A stretch of DNA of 64,000 bases, taken from positions 1-64,000 of the forward strand of contig CAVROT010000005.1 in the NCBI GenBank assembly GCA_963722905.1. The letters run 5' to 3'. Below the pieces are notes generated by a model that had not been told where the DNA came from, ran no database searches, and saw only the letters and a program-made list of their open reading frames with translations. Numbering within the stretch: position 1 is the stretch's first letter; the number at the start of each line of letters is the position of its first letter. Shown here in pieces: positions 18,162 to 27,678 of this stretch. This stretch comes from CAVROT01 sp963722905 (lineage in GTDB: Bacteria > Pseudomonadota > Alphaproteobacteria > Rhodobacterales > Rhodobacteraceae). A program made the position numbers and the translations under genes.

Positions 18162-20546
18162 TCACCGCGTGCGGTAGAAGACCAGCCCCATGCCGTCGCG
18201 CAGCACGACCTCGCCGCCGGCATAGTCCGGCCCGATCCCGGGCGTGCGCAGGATACAGTTCCAGCCGTTTCCGGCCAGCCCCTCGATGGGCAGGTCCAGC
18301 GGTACGATGGGCGGAGTCGCCCCGCCCTCCATGTGGGTGATCGCAAAGACCTCCTGCCCCTCCGGTCCGCGCCGATAGGACGTGAAGACGGTCCGCCCGT
18401 CGACCGGCTGCATGTAGTCGAACCGGTCGTCCGTTCCCAGGTTGGCGCGCAGCCATTCGTTCTCGCGGCGGAAATTGCGCAGCGCCAGCATGAAGGACGT
18501 CTGCACGGGGTCGAGCAGCGACACCGACGTGGAGACGTTGCAGTATTCGTGCATGTCGCCCATCCAGGCCCGCGCGATGGTCTTGAGCTCGGGCACTGTG
18601 AACGTGACCGGCCCCGCAAGCGGTGGTTCGACCTCGTTGAGCAGCTTGACGATGTGGTCGAGGTCGTAGTCGGTCACCTCGACCAGCGCGGGCAGGAAAT
18701 CGAAGAACCGCGCCAGATCCTCGCGCGTCACGAAGCCCAGCGCCTTGAGACGCCTGAAGTTCGCCGGGACGGAATAGCTGTACTCGTCCACCTGCCATTT
18801 CAGGCTGATGGCCTCCTCGGCGACGACCTTGACCCCGTAGACGTCGTCCTGATTGCGCACGAACCCCCAGTTCGCACGCGCCGTCGCGTTGAGGAAATCC
18901 ATCGGCACGCCCGGAAAGGCGGCATAGGTCAGCATCGACACGGCAGGATTGTCGTAGGCCTTTTCCAGGATCTCCATCTTGGTCTCGCCAAGGCGGGTGT
19001 TGATGTTCAGCTTTGGGTTCACCTGGGTGCCGCGTCGCAATGTGTCGTGGTTCGCGGTGCCGCTGATCCAGTGTTCGCCGACCGCCAGCATCTCCTTGAT
19101 GCGCCACCATTTGGACAGCCAGTAGCCGTAGATGAAGGGCGTGTTGTGCGCGAAGGTCAGCGGCCCCCACTGGTAGACGTCCGGGTCGGTCTGGCCCTCG
19201 ATCACGGCGCGGTAGCTCGACGACAGCTCCCAGTCCTCCTGCGGCCAGGGGCGCCCGTCCTCGAAGATGAACCAGGGGCGGTAGGGCACGCCAGCGGCCT
19301 CCTGCACGATGTCGGACATGGACTGAAGGTAGGCGTCGTCGTGGCGCAGCGACTGTGTGGTCGGGTCCCACCACTTGAAGTCCTGCGCGCCGTCGACCCG
19401 AACGCCGTCCGCACCGAACGCCACCTTGCGGCGCTGCATCTCCAGCAGGATCGCCCGCACGGCCGGGTTCCGGTAGTCCATGTTCTGGCCGTACATGTTG
19501 GGCCCGGCGAAGAAATGCGGGTTCAGCGCGCCCAGTCCCTGATTGTCGGCATGTCCGAAGACGACGTCGAGCACCAGCATCTTGGGTTTGGTCGGAAAGT
19601 TGTGGAGCGCCGCGGCCAGGTCCACCAGCTCGTCCGGGCGACCCGTCTCCAGCAGGACCGGATTCACCGTCGCCATGCCCGATATGACGACGTCGTAGCC
19701 CCAGTTCGTCGTGTCGGGCCGCGTCAGCGTGACCTCGATGCGTTCTGCATCGCCCGCCACCGGTTCCTGCTCCCAGAAGTCCTGGCCGGTCTCGTAGACC
19801 GTCGTCGGCTCGACCGGCAGCAGCTGCACGGCGTCGTAGCCCAGATAGATCTCGTCCAGCGGTTCCTTGGGAAGGCCGCCGCGCACCCGGTCGGCCAGCC
19901 GCTCGAACTGCCGCGTGAGGCCGGCCAGCGTGCCAGAGGCCGTGGCGGTCGGCACATGGATCTGGAGGATGTTGGTGGGCGGGCCGACCTTGTGGGGCGC
20001 GGCCCCGTCTTGCGTGCGCCAGGCCTCGAAATAGGCCTTGTCGGTCCGGGCGGCGAGCATCCGGTCGACGTCGTAGAGCTCGGCCGGGGCGAAGGCGCCG
20101 AAGGGCAGCGACATCGCCAGCGGATCGAGGATGCGGTGCCAGCCGTCCTGCGCGTCACGCCAGACGAGGGCGTAGAAATCGCCGCCCTCGGTCCGCGTGC
20201 CAAAGCGGAGGCCGCGCGCGGCGGCAAAGCTGTGGGCCTCGTAGCGGATGACGGGCAGGAGGTGACGCTCGAACGTGACGTCCTGATGCGCGCGGGTCAG
20301 GTCCAGCGGGCCGGTGGGTGCCAGTATCTCGACGAAGACGTCGCCCTCGGGCACGCGCCCCTCCAAAAGCTCGGGCGTCCAGAACCCGAAGGTCGCGATG
20401 TCGCCGGCGACATGGGCGCCCAGCATCCGGGCAATCGTGCAATGCGCGTCGAACGCGGTCTCGGATTCGTTCAGCGCGCGCCGGGCGGTGTTGGCCAGAC
20501 CTTCGGCTGTAACGGTATCGGGAATGACCCGTTGGGAAAGCGGCAT
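18162..20546 (-). CDS. gghA: GH13-like hydrolase, probable glucosylglycerol hydrolase
   Basis: A 794-residue cytoplasmic enzyme with a degenerate GH13 core. Candidate catalytic residues: Asp385 (GVRVDGAQDF), Glu429 (FIFEDGRPWP) and His500-Asp501 (GTANHDTLRRG). The architecture differs from ordinary amylases: a ~200-residue N-terminal beta-rich domain (ATFGFWTPELLEG; RYEAHSFAAARGLRFG) precedes the barrel. It matches my recollection of the GghA family (Synechocystis Slr1670), which splits 2-O-alpha-glucosylglycerol into glucose and glycerol. It is the last gene of the glg series, 63 bases after pgm. Fold is certain; substrate is inferred. Confidence 0.65.
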   Translation of the reverse strand: MPLSQRVIPDTVTAEGLANTARRALNESETAFDAHCTIARMLGAHVAGDIATFGFWTPELLEGRVPEGDVFVEILAPTGPLDLTRAHQDVTFERHLLPVIRYEAHSFAAARGLRFGTRTEGGDFYALVWRDAQDGWHRILDPLAMSLPFGAFAPAELYDVDRMLAARTDKAYFEAWRTQDGAAPHKVGPPTNILQIHVPTATASGTLAGLTRQFERLADRVRGGLPKEPLDEIYLGYDAVQLLPVEPTTVYETGQDFWEQEPVAGDAERIEVTLTRPDTTNWGYDVVISGMATVNPVLLETGRPDELVDLAAALHNFPTKPKMLVLDVVFGHADNQGLGALNPHFFAGPNMYGQNMDYRNPAVRAILLEMQRRKVAFGADGVRVDGAQDFKWWDPTTQSLRHDDAYLQSMSDIVQEAAGVPYRPWFIFEDGRPWPQEDWELSSSYRAVIEGQTDPDVYQWGPLTFAHNTPFIYGYWLSKWWRIKEMLAVGEHWISGTANHDTLRRGTQVNPKLNINTRLGETKMEILEKAYDNPAVSMLTYAAFPGVPMDFLNATARANWGFVRNQDDVYGVKVVAEEAISLKWQVDEYSYSVPANFRRLKALGFVTREDLARFFDFLPALVEVTDYDLDHIVKLLNEVEPPLAGPVTFTVPELKTIARAWMGDMHEYCNVSTSVSLLDPVQTSFMLALRNFRRENEWLRANLGTDDRFDYMQPVDGRTVFTSYRRGPEGQEVFAITHMEGGATPPIVPLDLPIEGLAGNGWNCILRTPGIGPDYAGGEVVLRDGMGLVFYRTR

Positions 20547-20609
20547 GCGGTATCCAGTCTTGGCAGTCTCGAGAAATCGTCCGGGGGCATCGCCCCGGGC
20601 CGGGCGACG

Positions 20610-22241
20610 TCAGGTGCGGACGTCGGGGGCCGTGCGGCCGGTGCGGCGGGCGATGTCGGCCAGCGCCTCGGCCGCCGAGATCATCGGCGCCAGCACTTCC
20701 TGCGGATCGCGGCCGAAGTCGGCGGGATCCTCGATCACGTCCTCGATGTAGACACGCAGGGTCGCGCCGGCAGTGCCGGTCCCCGACAGGCGATAGACGA
20801 TGCGTCCGCCGCCGTCGAACTCGACCCTTATCCCTTGCCCGGCCGCTCTGGACCCGTCGACGGGATCGTCATAGGCGAATTCGTCCGCGGCGGTGACCTG
20901 CCGGCCGGCATGGGAGTGGCCCGGCAGGGCATGCAGGCGGTCGCGCAGATGCTCCATGAGCTTGTGCGCGTCCTCGGCATCGACGGCCTCGTAGTCGTGG
21001 CGCGTGTACACGTTGCGCCCGAACTCGGCCCAGTGGTCGGTCATCACCTCGGCCACGGACTTTCCCGTGGCGGCGAGGATATTGAGCCATAGCAGCACGG
21101 CCCAGAGCCCGTCCTTCTCGCGCACGTGGTCGCTGCCGGTACCGGCGCTCTCCTCGCCGCACAGCGTTATGCGCCCATCGTCCAGCAGGTTGCCGAAGAA
21201 CTTCCATCCCGTCGGCGTCTCGTAGCAGTCGAGGCCGCGCGCCGCCGCCACCCGGTCCAGTGCGCGGGACGTCGGCATCGACCGCGCCACCCCCTTCAGC
21301 CCGCCCGCATAGGCCGGCGCCAGATGCGCGTTCGCGGCCAGCACGGCCAGGCTGTCGGACGGCCCGACGTAGACGCCCCGCCCCATGATCATGTTGCGGT
21401 CGCCGTCGCCGTCGGACGCCGCGCCGAAGTCCGGCGCGTCCGGCCCCATCATCGTGTCCACCAGCGACTTGGCCCAGATCGGGTTCGGATCGGGGTGCCC
21501 CCCGCCGAAGTCCGGCAGCGGCTGCGCGTTGACGACGCTGCCGGGGGCGGCGCCAAGCGTGCCTTCGAGGATCGCCGTGGCGTAAGGCCCGGTGACGGCA
21601 TGCATCGCATCGAAGCGCAGCGTGAAGCCGTCCGAGATCATCGCCCGAATGGCGTCGAAGTCGAAGAGCCGCGCCATCAGCGCTGCATAGTCCGATACCG
21701 GGCCCACGACCTCGACGGCCATGTCCCCGAGGGTCGATAAGCCCGGCGTGCGCAGATCGACGTCATGCGACTGCACGATCCGGTATTCCGTCACCGCCTT
21801 CGTCGCGGCGAAGATGCGATCGGTCACCGCCTCGGACGCCGGGCCGCCATTGGAGCCGTTGAACTTGATGCCGAAATCCTCGTCGATGCCGCCCGGGTTG
21901 TGGCTAGCCGACATGATGAGGCCGCCGTCGGCGCCGCGGTCGCGAATGAGGTGCGAGGCGGCGGGCGTGGAGAGCAGAGCGTCCTGCCCCACGATGACGC
22001 GCGCGGCCCCGGCGGCGGCCGCCATGCGCAGGATCACCTGCGCCGCGCGGTCGTTGAAGTAGCGACCGTCGCCGCCCAGCACCAGCGTCTTGCCTGCCAC
22101 CCCGCCGATCCCGTCCCAGACGGACTGGACGAAGTTTTCCAGATAATGCGTCTCCATGAAGACGCGGGTCTTCTTGCGCAGGCCGCTGGTGCCGGGCTTC
22201 TGACCGTCGATGGGGGTGGTGGGGACCGTGAGGATGTCCAT
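20610..22241 (-). CDS. pgm: Phosphoglucomutase, alpha-D-glucose specific
   Basis: Interconverts glucose-1-P and glucose-6-P in the cytoplasm; 543 residues. The phosphoserine loop is GLIMSASHNPGG (Ser113), the metal loop SDGDGDRNM, the sugar-binding loop CGEESAGTGSDH, and the C-terminal phosphate loop VEFDGGGRIVYRLSGTGTAG. The start MDILTVPTTPIDGQKPGTSG is that of bacterial Pgm. It is 9 bases downstream of malQ, so it connects free glucose and glycogen within one transcript. Confidence 0.95.
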   Translation of the reverse strand: MDILTVPTTPIDGQKPGTSGLRKKTRVFMETHYLENFVQSVWDGIGGVAGKTLVLGGDGRYFNDRAAQVILRMAAAAGAARVIVGQDALLSTPAASHLIRDRGADGGLIMSASHNPGGIDEDFGIKFNGSNGGPASEAVTDRIFAATKAVTEYRIVQSHDVDLRTPGLSTLGDMAVEVVGPVSDYAALMARLFDFDAIRAMISDGFTLRFDAMHAVTGPYATAILEGTLGAAPGSVVNAQPLPDFGGGHPDPNPIWAKSLVDTMMGPDAPDFGAASDGDGDRNMIMGRGVYVGPSDSLAVLAANAHLAPAYAGGLKGVARSMPTSRALDRVAAARGLDCYETPTGWKFFGNLLDDGRITLCGEESAGTGSDHVREKDGLWAVLLWLNILAATGKSVAEVMTDHWAEFGRNVYTRHDYEAVDAEDAHKLMEHLRDRLHALPGHSHAGRQVTAADEFAYDDPVDGSRAAGQGIRVEFDGGGRIVYRLSGTGTAGATLRVYIEDVIEDPADFGRDPQEVLAPMISAAEALADIARRTGRTAPDVRT

Positions 22242-22250
22242 GTCGCTCTC

Positions 22251-24167
22251 CTATCGGCCCTCGGCCCGCATGATGCGCGCGGTGTCGGCAAGGGCGTTCG
22301 CCAGATCGTCGGGCGCCACGGGCAGGCGGCGGCGCCAGTTGGGATGTTCGTGAACGGTTCCGGGCAGATTGGCCTGCTCGGCCAGACCCAGAGAGTCTTC
22401 GGCCTGCACGGCCACCAGCAGCGACGCCGTCCGCGCCAGATGCCGGTGCATGTCGTCCACCGACGTCCCCCCCGCCGCGGCCGTGAATGCGGCCGCCTCG
22501 GTGGCGCGCCGTGCGTGGATACGGCGGGCGGCATCGTCGTCGATAGAGCCGAGGCGGTGCCGCCAGTCGATGTCCAGCCCGCGGCGCCACCCCTCGAACG
22601 TCGGAAGGTCGTGGGTCGAGAACGACGTGAGGACCCGGCGGTCGTAGTCGTCCGGCGGCTTGACCGTCACCGTGCCGGGCGCAGCCTTGGGATCGTCGCC
22701 TCCCGTAGCGTCATCGGTCATCTCGAATATGGCGACGCGGCAGCCCAGCAGGCCGGAGGCGTCCAGCGCCGCCCCCAGACCGTCGGGGATGTTTCCCAGA
22801 TCCTCACCGACGATGGTGGCGCCGACGCGGGCAGCCTCGATCCGGGCGACGGCCAGCAGGGCATGGCGCGGCATCTGGACGTAGGCGCCCGGCCCGCCCG
22901 CGTCGGGCACCCAGAACGTGCGCTCGAACCCCAGGATATGGTCGATCCGCAACAGCCGCGCGTGACGCAGCTGGGCACGCAGGATCTCGGCCAGCGGGCG
23001 GAACCCCTCGGCGGCCAGCGCGGCGGGGATGAGAGGGGCGAGGCCCCATTTCTGCCCTTCTGCCGAAAACTCGTCCGGCGGCGCGCCCAAACTGACGCCA
23101 GCGGCAAAGAGGTGCGGCTGCGCCCAGGTCTCGGCGCCGGAGGGATGGGTGCCGACCGCAAGGTCGAGGTAGAGACCCAGCGCCATGCCGTTGCCCGCCT
23201 CCCGCACCTTGCCCAGCTGCGCTTCGGCGGTGAACTGGGCCCAGGCGTGGAATGTGACGCGCTCGGCATGGTCGGCGGCGAAGGCACGCACGTCCGCACC
23301 CATGGGGTCGTGCAAGGTCTCGGGCCAGTCGCGCCAGTAGGGGCCATGCGCCTCTGCCAGAGCCTGATGCAGCGCGAAGAGCTCCAGCGCCTCTCCCTGA
23401 GACGCGCGCCAGTCGGCGAAATCCGCACCCAGGCCGGCGGCGGCGAACGATGTTTCCAGCGCGGCCGTCTGCGCGGGCAGGACGGCGGCATAGTCGACCA
23501 GGTCGCCCGGCGGCCCGGGATCCGCCCCGGCGTCTATATGCAGCGTCGAGAACCGCCGTCGGCTGGACGGCGCATAGGGGCTGAAGGCCTGCGGATCGCC
23601 CGGGAACCCGGCGTGGATCGGGTTCGCCCCGGCGAAGGCGGCACCGGCCGAACCGGCGGCGGCGACCGCGCGGGCCAGATCGCCGTAGGTGCCGACGCCG
23701 CGGTCGGTCGCCAGCCCATAGAGCGGCAGTGTCAGGCCCCAGGCCCGCGGCGGTTCAGGCAGCGACGGCGGGGCCGACAGCAGCCAGCAGACAGCACCTC
23801 GCGCCTCCAGCCGGTGGATCCCGAGGGGAAGGGCGCCGATCCCGGGGCCGCGACCGGACGAGGTCTCTCCCGTTTCGGCCGACAGGTCCCAGTCGATGCC
23901 GTCGAGGCCCGGCACGGCTGCCGGCGTATCCTGCTCCACCACAAGCCAGGCCGGCAGGGCCCGTCCGTCGTCGCGCCGCGCGATATCGTCCAGCGCCGCT
24001 TCGCAGGCAGCCTCGGTGCCGGCGTCGAGGCCCATCGCGGCCAGAAGCGTCCGCGTGGTCGCCGGCGGCGTCACGCGGTCGCCGCCCATCTGGTCGCGGT
24101 AGACGGGCACGACACCCATCGCGCGGGCCAGCGCTGCCAGCGCCTGACCTTGGACCGCCTCGGTCAT
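22251..24167 (-). CDS. malQ: 4-alpha-glucanotransferase (amylomaltase, GH77)
   Basis: GH77 enzyme of 638 residues that transfers maltooligosyl units between glucans during glycogen breakdown. Catalytic motifs: Asp in LRIDHILGFERTFWVP, Glu in VGEDLGNIPDGLG, and Asp in FSTHDLPTFEGW. The N-terminal ~120 residues form the extra domain of MalQ enzymes (RDQMGGDRVTPPATTRTLLA). The ATG at 24167 overlaps the glgX stop by four bases (ATGA), giving translational coupling; the frame continues upstream inside glgX but is not used. Confidence 0.92.
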   Translation of the reverse strand: MTEAVQGQALAALARAMGVVPVYRDQMGGDRVTPPATTRTLLAAMGLDAGTEAACEAALDDIARRDDGRALPAWLVVEQDTPAAVPGLDGIDWDLSAETGETSSGRGPGIGALPLGIHRLEARGAVCWLLSAPPSLPEPPRAWGLTLPLYGLATDRGVGTYGDLARAVAAAGSAGAAFAGANPIHAGFPGDPQAFSPYAPSSRRRFSTLHIDAGADPGPPGDLVDYAAVLPAQTAALETSFAAAGLGADFADWRASQGEALELFALHQALAEAHGPYWRDWPETLHDPMGADVRAFAADHAERVTFHAWAQFTAEAQLGKVREAGNGMALGLYLDLAVGTHPSGAETWAQPHLFAAGVSLGAPPDEFSAEGQKWGLAPLIPAALAAEGFRPLAEILRAQLRHARLLRIDHILGFERTFWVPDAGGPGAYVQMPRHALLAVARIEAARVGATIVGEDLGNIPDGLGAALDASGLLGCRVAIFEMTDDATGGDDPKAAPGTVTVKPPDDYDRRVLTSFSTHDLPTFEGWRRGLDIDWRHRLGSIDDDAARRIHARRATEAAAFTAAAGGTSVDDMHRHLARTASLLVAVQAEDSLGLAEQANLPGTVHEHPNWRRRLPVAPDDLANALADTARIMRAEGR

Positions 24168-26251
24168 CGCGGTCCGAGGTCGAAGGCCACGACCGATTGC
24201 GCGGCAGCCTGGAAGGTCCGCCCCTGTGCGATCTCGGGCGCGACCTCGGGCTGGGCGCTGTCGATCTGCCGGGTCCAATAGCGCCCGTCGGGAACCTCGG
24301 GCAACGTGACCTCAAGGCTGTCGCCCGCGTTATAGACCGCGAAGACGGCCGACGACGTCGCGGCGTAGGCGGGCGTGCCCTCGGCGGTCCGCATCTCGAC
24401 CGCGACGCATCTGGTGTTGCCGTCGGTCCAGTCGCCGTCCCCCATCGGCGTGCCGTCCGGGCGCCACCAGAACACGTCCTCCTTGCCGTCCTCCGCCCGC
24501 TCGCGCGCGTGCAAGAACCGCTTTTGGCGAAGGATAGGATGGGTGCGGCGGAACGCAATCAGCCGCGCGGTGAAGTCTATCAGCGCGAGGTCCGCCCCCT
24601 CCCAGTCGATCCAGCTGAGCGGACTGTCCTGACAATAGGCATTGTTGTTGCCGTCCTGACTGTTGCCCAATTCGTCGCCCGCCAGCAGCATCGGGGTGCC
24701 CTGGCTGGTGAAGAGGGTGGCGAGCATCGCGCGCTTTCGCCGAAGGCGCGCGGCCACGATGCCTTCGTCGTCCGTCGGACCCTCGACGCCCATGTTGTGC
24801 GACTGGTTCTCGCCGTGGCCGTCGCGGCTGTCCTCGCCGTTGGCCTCGTTGTGACGCTCGTTGTAGCTTACGACGTCGTGGAGGGTGAAACCGTCGTGCG
24901 CGGTCAGCAGGTTCACCGACGACGTCGCCGGCCGGCCCGAATGGTCGAACTGAAGCGCCGAGCCGGTCAGCCGGTCCGCCATCTCGGCCGCCATCCCGTC
25001 GTCGCCGCGCCAGTAGCGACGCACGCTGTCGCGGTACTTGTCGTTCCATTCGAGGAACGGCGGAGGGAAGCCGCCCAGCTGGTAGCCGCCCGGGCCGATG
25101 TCCCACGGCTCGGCGATCAGTTTGACCCGGCCCAGGACGGGATCCTGCCGGATTGCGTCGAAAAACGCGGCCCCTCGGTCGAACCCCGTATCGGTGCGCC
25201 CCAACGTGGAGCATAGATCGAAGCGGAACCCGTCCACATGCATCACCTCGACCCAGTAGCGCAGCGAATCGAGGATCATCCGCAGCACCATAGGATGGTC
25301 CACGTTCATCGTGTTCCCGGTGCCGGTGTCGTTGATGCAGTAGCGCTTGTCCTCGGCCAGCCGGTAGTAGGCCGCGTTGTCCAGCCCGCGGAACGACAGT
25401 GTCGGACCCAGCTCGCTGCCCTCGCATGTGTGATTGTAGACCACGTCCATCAGCACCTCGATGCCGGCGGTGTGGAAGCGCGCGACCATCTGCTGGAACT
25501 CGGCGATGCGCCCCGCATGGAGATAGCGCGGTTCGGGCGCGAAGAAGCCCAGCGTCTGGTAGCCCCAGTAGTTGGTCAGGCCCTTGTCCATCAGGAACGC
25601 ATCGTTGACGAACATCTGCGACGGCAGAAGCTCGACCGCGGTGACGCCGAGGCGAGTGAGGTAGTCCAGCATCGGGTCGGACGCCATCCCGAGGAACTTG
25701 CCCGGCAGGTCGACGTCGGTGCGCTGTGCGGTGAGGCCCTTGACGTGCGCCTCGTAGATGACCGACTGGTCGATCGGCGTGTCGGGCGGGCGGTCGCCGC
25801 CCCAGCTGAACGTCGGATCCTCGACCACGCAGCGCGGCATGTAGGCGGCGCTGTCGCGCTTGTCGAAGCTGAGATCGCCCTTGCTGTGACCGGGGCGATA
25901 GCCCATCAGCGCGAGGTTCCATCGCGGATGACCGGTGATCCGCTTGGCGTAGGGGTCCAGCAGGAACTTGTTGGGGTTGAAGCGGTGCCCCTCCTCGGGC
26001 CGGTAGGGGCCATGGGCGCGCAGTCCGTATAGCTGGCCGGGACGCAGCCCCGAGATGTAGCCGTGCCAGACGTCGCCGTCGCGCTCGGGCAGGTCGACCC
26101 GCCGCACCTCGCGCCGGCCGTCGTCGGAATAGAGGCACAGCTGCATCCGGGTCGCGTTTTCCGAGAAGACGGCGAAGTTTACGCCGTCCCCGTCAAAGGT
26201 CGCGCCGAGCGGCGCGGCCACTCCGGCACTGAGCGTCAGGTGTTCGATCAT
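24164..26251 (-). CDS. glgX: Glycogen debranching enzyme
   Basis: GH13 isoamylase-type debranching enzyme, 695 residues, hydrolysing alpha-1,6 branches of phosphorylase-limit glycogen. A CBM48 domain is at residues ~8-110 (GATFDGDGVNFAVFSENATR). The barrel carries Asp (DGFRFDLCSTLGR), Glu (LIAEPWDIGPGGYQLG) and Asp (TAHDGFTLHDVVSYNERHN). Start and stop both overlap neighbours by four bases (glgA upstream, malQ downstream), a tight operon arrangement. Confidence 0.95.
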   Translation of the reverse strand: MIEHLTLSAGVAAPLGATFDGDGVNFAVFSENATRMQLCLYSDDGRREVRRVDLPERDGDVWHGYISGLRPGQLYGLRAHGPYRPEEGHRFNPNKFLLDPYAKRITGHPRWNLALMGYRPGHSKGDLSFDKRDSAAYMPRCVVEDPTFSWGGDRPPDTPIDQSVIYEAHVKGLTAQRTDVDLPGKFLGMASDPMLDYLTRLGVTAVELLPSQMFVNDAFLMDKGLTNYWGYQTLGFFAPEPRYLHAGRIAEFQQMVARFHTAGIEVLMDVVYNHTCEGSELGPTLSFRGLDNAAYYRLAEDKRYCINDTGTGNTMNVDHPMVLRMILDSLRYWVEVMHVDGFRFDLCSTLGRTDTGFDRGAAFFDAIRQDPVLGRVKLIAEPWDIGPGGYQLGGFPPPFLEWNDKYRDSVRRYWRGDDGMAAEMADRLTGSALQFDHSGRPATSSVNLLTAHDGFTLHDVVSYNERHNEANGEDSRDGHGENQSHNMGVEGPTDDEGIVAARLRRKRAMLATLFTSQGTPMLLAGDELGNSQDGNNNAYCQDSPLSWIDWEGADLALIDFTARLIAFRRTHPILRQKRFLHARERAEDGKEDVFWWRPDGTPMGDGDWTDGNTRCVAVEMRTAEGTPAYAATSSAVFAVYNAGDSLEVTLPEVPDGRYWTRQIDSAQPEVAPEIAQGRTFQAAAQSVVAFDLGPR

Positions 26252-27678
26252 TTTGTGTCAGAGACTTTCTGGTAGAGGGCGGCGTAGTGCCCCGCCGACG
26301 CTTCCCATCCGACCGGATGGCGCATGGCGTTACGCATCAGCGTCTTCCATTGTTCCGGCTGCGCGTAAAGTGCGACCATGCGCGTCAGCTGCCGCGACAG
26401 CGCGTGTGACGTCAGCGGCGCGAATTGCAGCCCCGTCGCGACGCCCGCGCGCAATCCTGCGGCGTTGGCGTCGATCACGGTGTCTGCCAGGCCGCCGGTG
26501 CGCGCCACCAGAGGAATCGTTCCGTAGCGCAGCCCGTACATCTGCGTCAGACCGCACGGTTCGAACCGCGAGGGCACCAGGATGGCGTCGGCCCCGGCGA
26601 TCATCCGGTGCGCCATGGGTTCGTCGTAGCCGATGTGCACGGCGACGTTGGGATGGTCGGCGGCACCGCGCCAGGCCCGCTCCAGCCCGTGGTCGCCTGT
26701 GCCCAGCAGGGCCAGCCGCCCGCCGATGTCCAGATAGCCCGGCAGCGCCTCCAGCAGAAGGTCCAGTCCCTTCTGCGAGGTCAGGCGCGAGATGACGACG
26801 GCCAGCGGGCGGTCCTCGCCCGGCTCTTTCCTCAGCCCCAGTTCCTGCATCAGCGCCACCTTGGCGCGCGCCTTGCCCCGCGGCGTCGAATAGCGCCGGA
26901 CCAGTGGGTCGCGCGCGGGGTCCCACACGTCGGTGTCGATCCCGTTAAGTATCCCCGTGACGGCGTCGCGTCGCGACCGGATCACCCCGTCCAGACCCAT
27001 GCCGAACTCGGGCGTGCCCAGTTCCTCGGCATAGGTGGGGCTGACCGTCGTCACCGCGTCCGCGTGGACGATGCCGGCCTTCAGCGCGGATATCTGTCCG
27101 AAGTACTCGATCCCGTCCAGCGCGAAGTGGACGGAATCGAGGCGCAGCGCGTTCATCATGCCCGGCGGGGCGAGGCCCTGGAACGCGATATTGTGGATCG
27201 TCAGAACGGTTCCCGCGTCCGCGCCCATCTGCCGGGCGTAGGTGGGCGCCAGCGCCGCCTGCCAGTCGTGGCAGTGCAGGATGTCCGGGCGCCAGTCGCC
27301 GCCCCCCTCGGCAGCCAGCGACGCCGCCATCCACGACAGCGCGGCGAAGCGCAGCGGGTTGTCGGGCCAGTCCAGATCGTCCGGCCCGAGGTAGATCGAC
27401 CCCGCGCGGTGAAAGAGATGCGGCGCATCGACGGCCAGCAGGTCCAGCCCGCCTGCCGTCCCCGCGACGAGCCGCGCGGGACCGCCGAAGAGGTCGGCCT
27501 CCTCGCGCAGGACCTCGCCGCCCTCGATCTGCGCCATCACGGCGGAATAGCCGGGCATCAACGTGCGCATCCGCACGCCCTGCCCCGCCATCGCGCCCGG
27601 CAATGCTCCCGCCACGTCGGCCAGCCCGCCGGTCTTGACCAGCGGCGCGCATTCCGATGTGACGGACAGCACCTCCAT
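26248..27678 (-). CDS. glgA: Glycogen synthase (GT5)
   Basis: ADP-glucose-dependent glycogen synthase, 476 residues. The ADP-glucose site is KTGGLADV near the N-terminus (MEVLSVTSECAPLVKTGG); C-terminal GT5 motifs are VISRLTSQKGLDLL and VPSRFEPCGLTQMYGLRYG. The ATG at 27678 shares one base with the glgC stop (TGATG) and the end overlaps glgX by four bases. The frame runs 93 codons further upstream inside glgC without similarity. Confidence 0.95.
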   Translation of the reverse strand: MEVLSVTSECAPLVKTGGLADVAGALPGAMAGQGVRMRTLMPGYSAVMAQIEGGEVLREEADLFGGPARLVAGTAGGLDLLAVDAPHLFHRAGSIYLGPDDLDWPDNPLRFAALSWMAASLAAEGGGDWRPDILHCHDWQAALAPTYARQMGADAGTVLTIHNIAFQGLAPPGMMNALRLDSVHFALDGIEYFGQISALKAGIVHADAVTTVSPTYAEELGTPEFGMGLDGVIRSRRDAVTGILNGIDTDVWDPARDPLVRRYSTPRGKARAKVALMQELGLRKEPGEDRPLAVVISRLTSQKGLDLLLEALPGYLDIGGRLALLGTGDHGLERAWRGAADHPNVAVHIGYDEPMAHRMIAGADAILVPSRFEPCGLTQMYGLRYGTIPLVARTGGLADTVIDANAAGLRAGVATGLQFAPLTSHALSRQLTRMVALYAQPEQWKTLMRNAMRHPVGWEASAGHYAALYQKVSDTK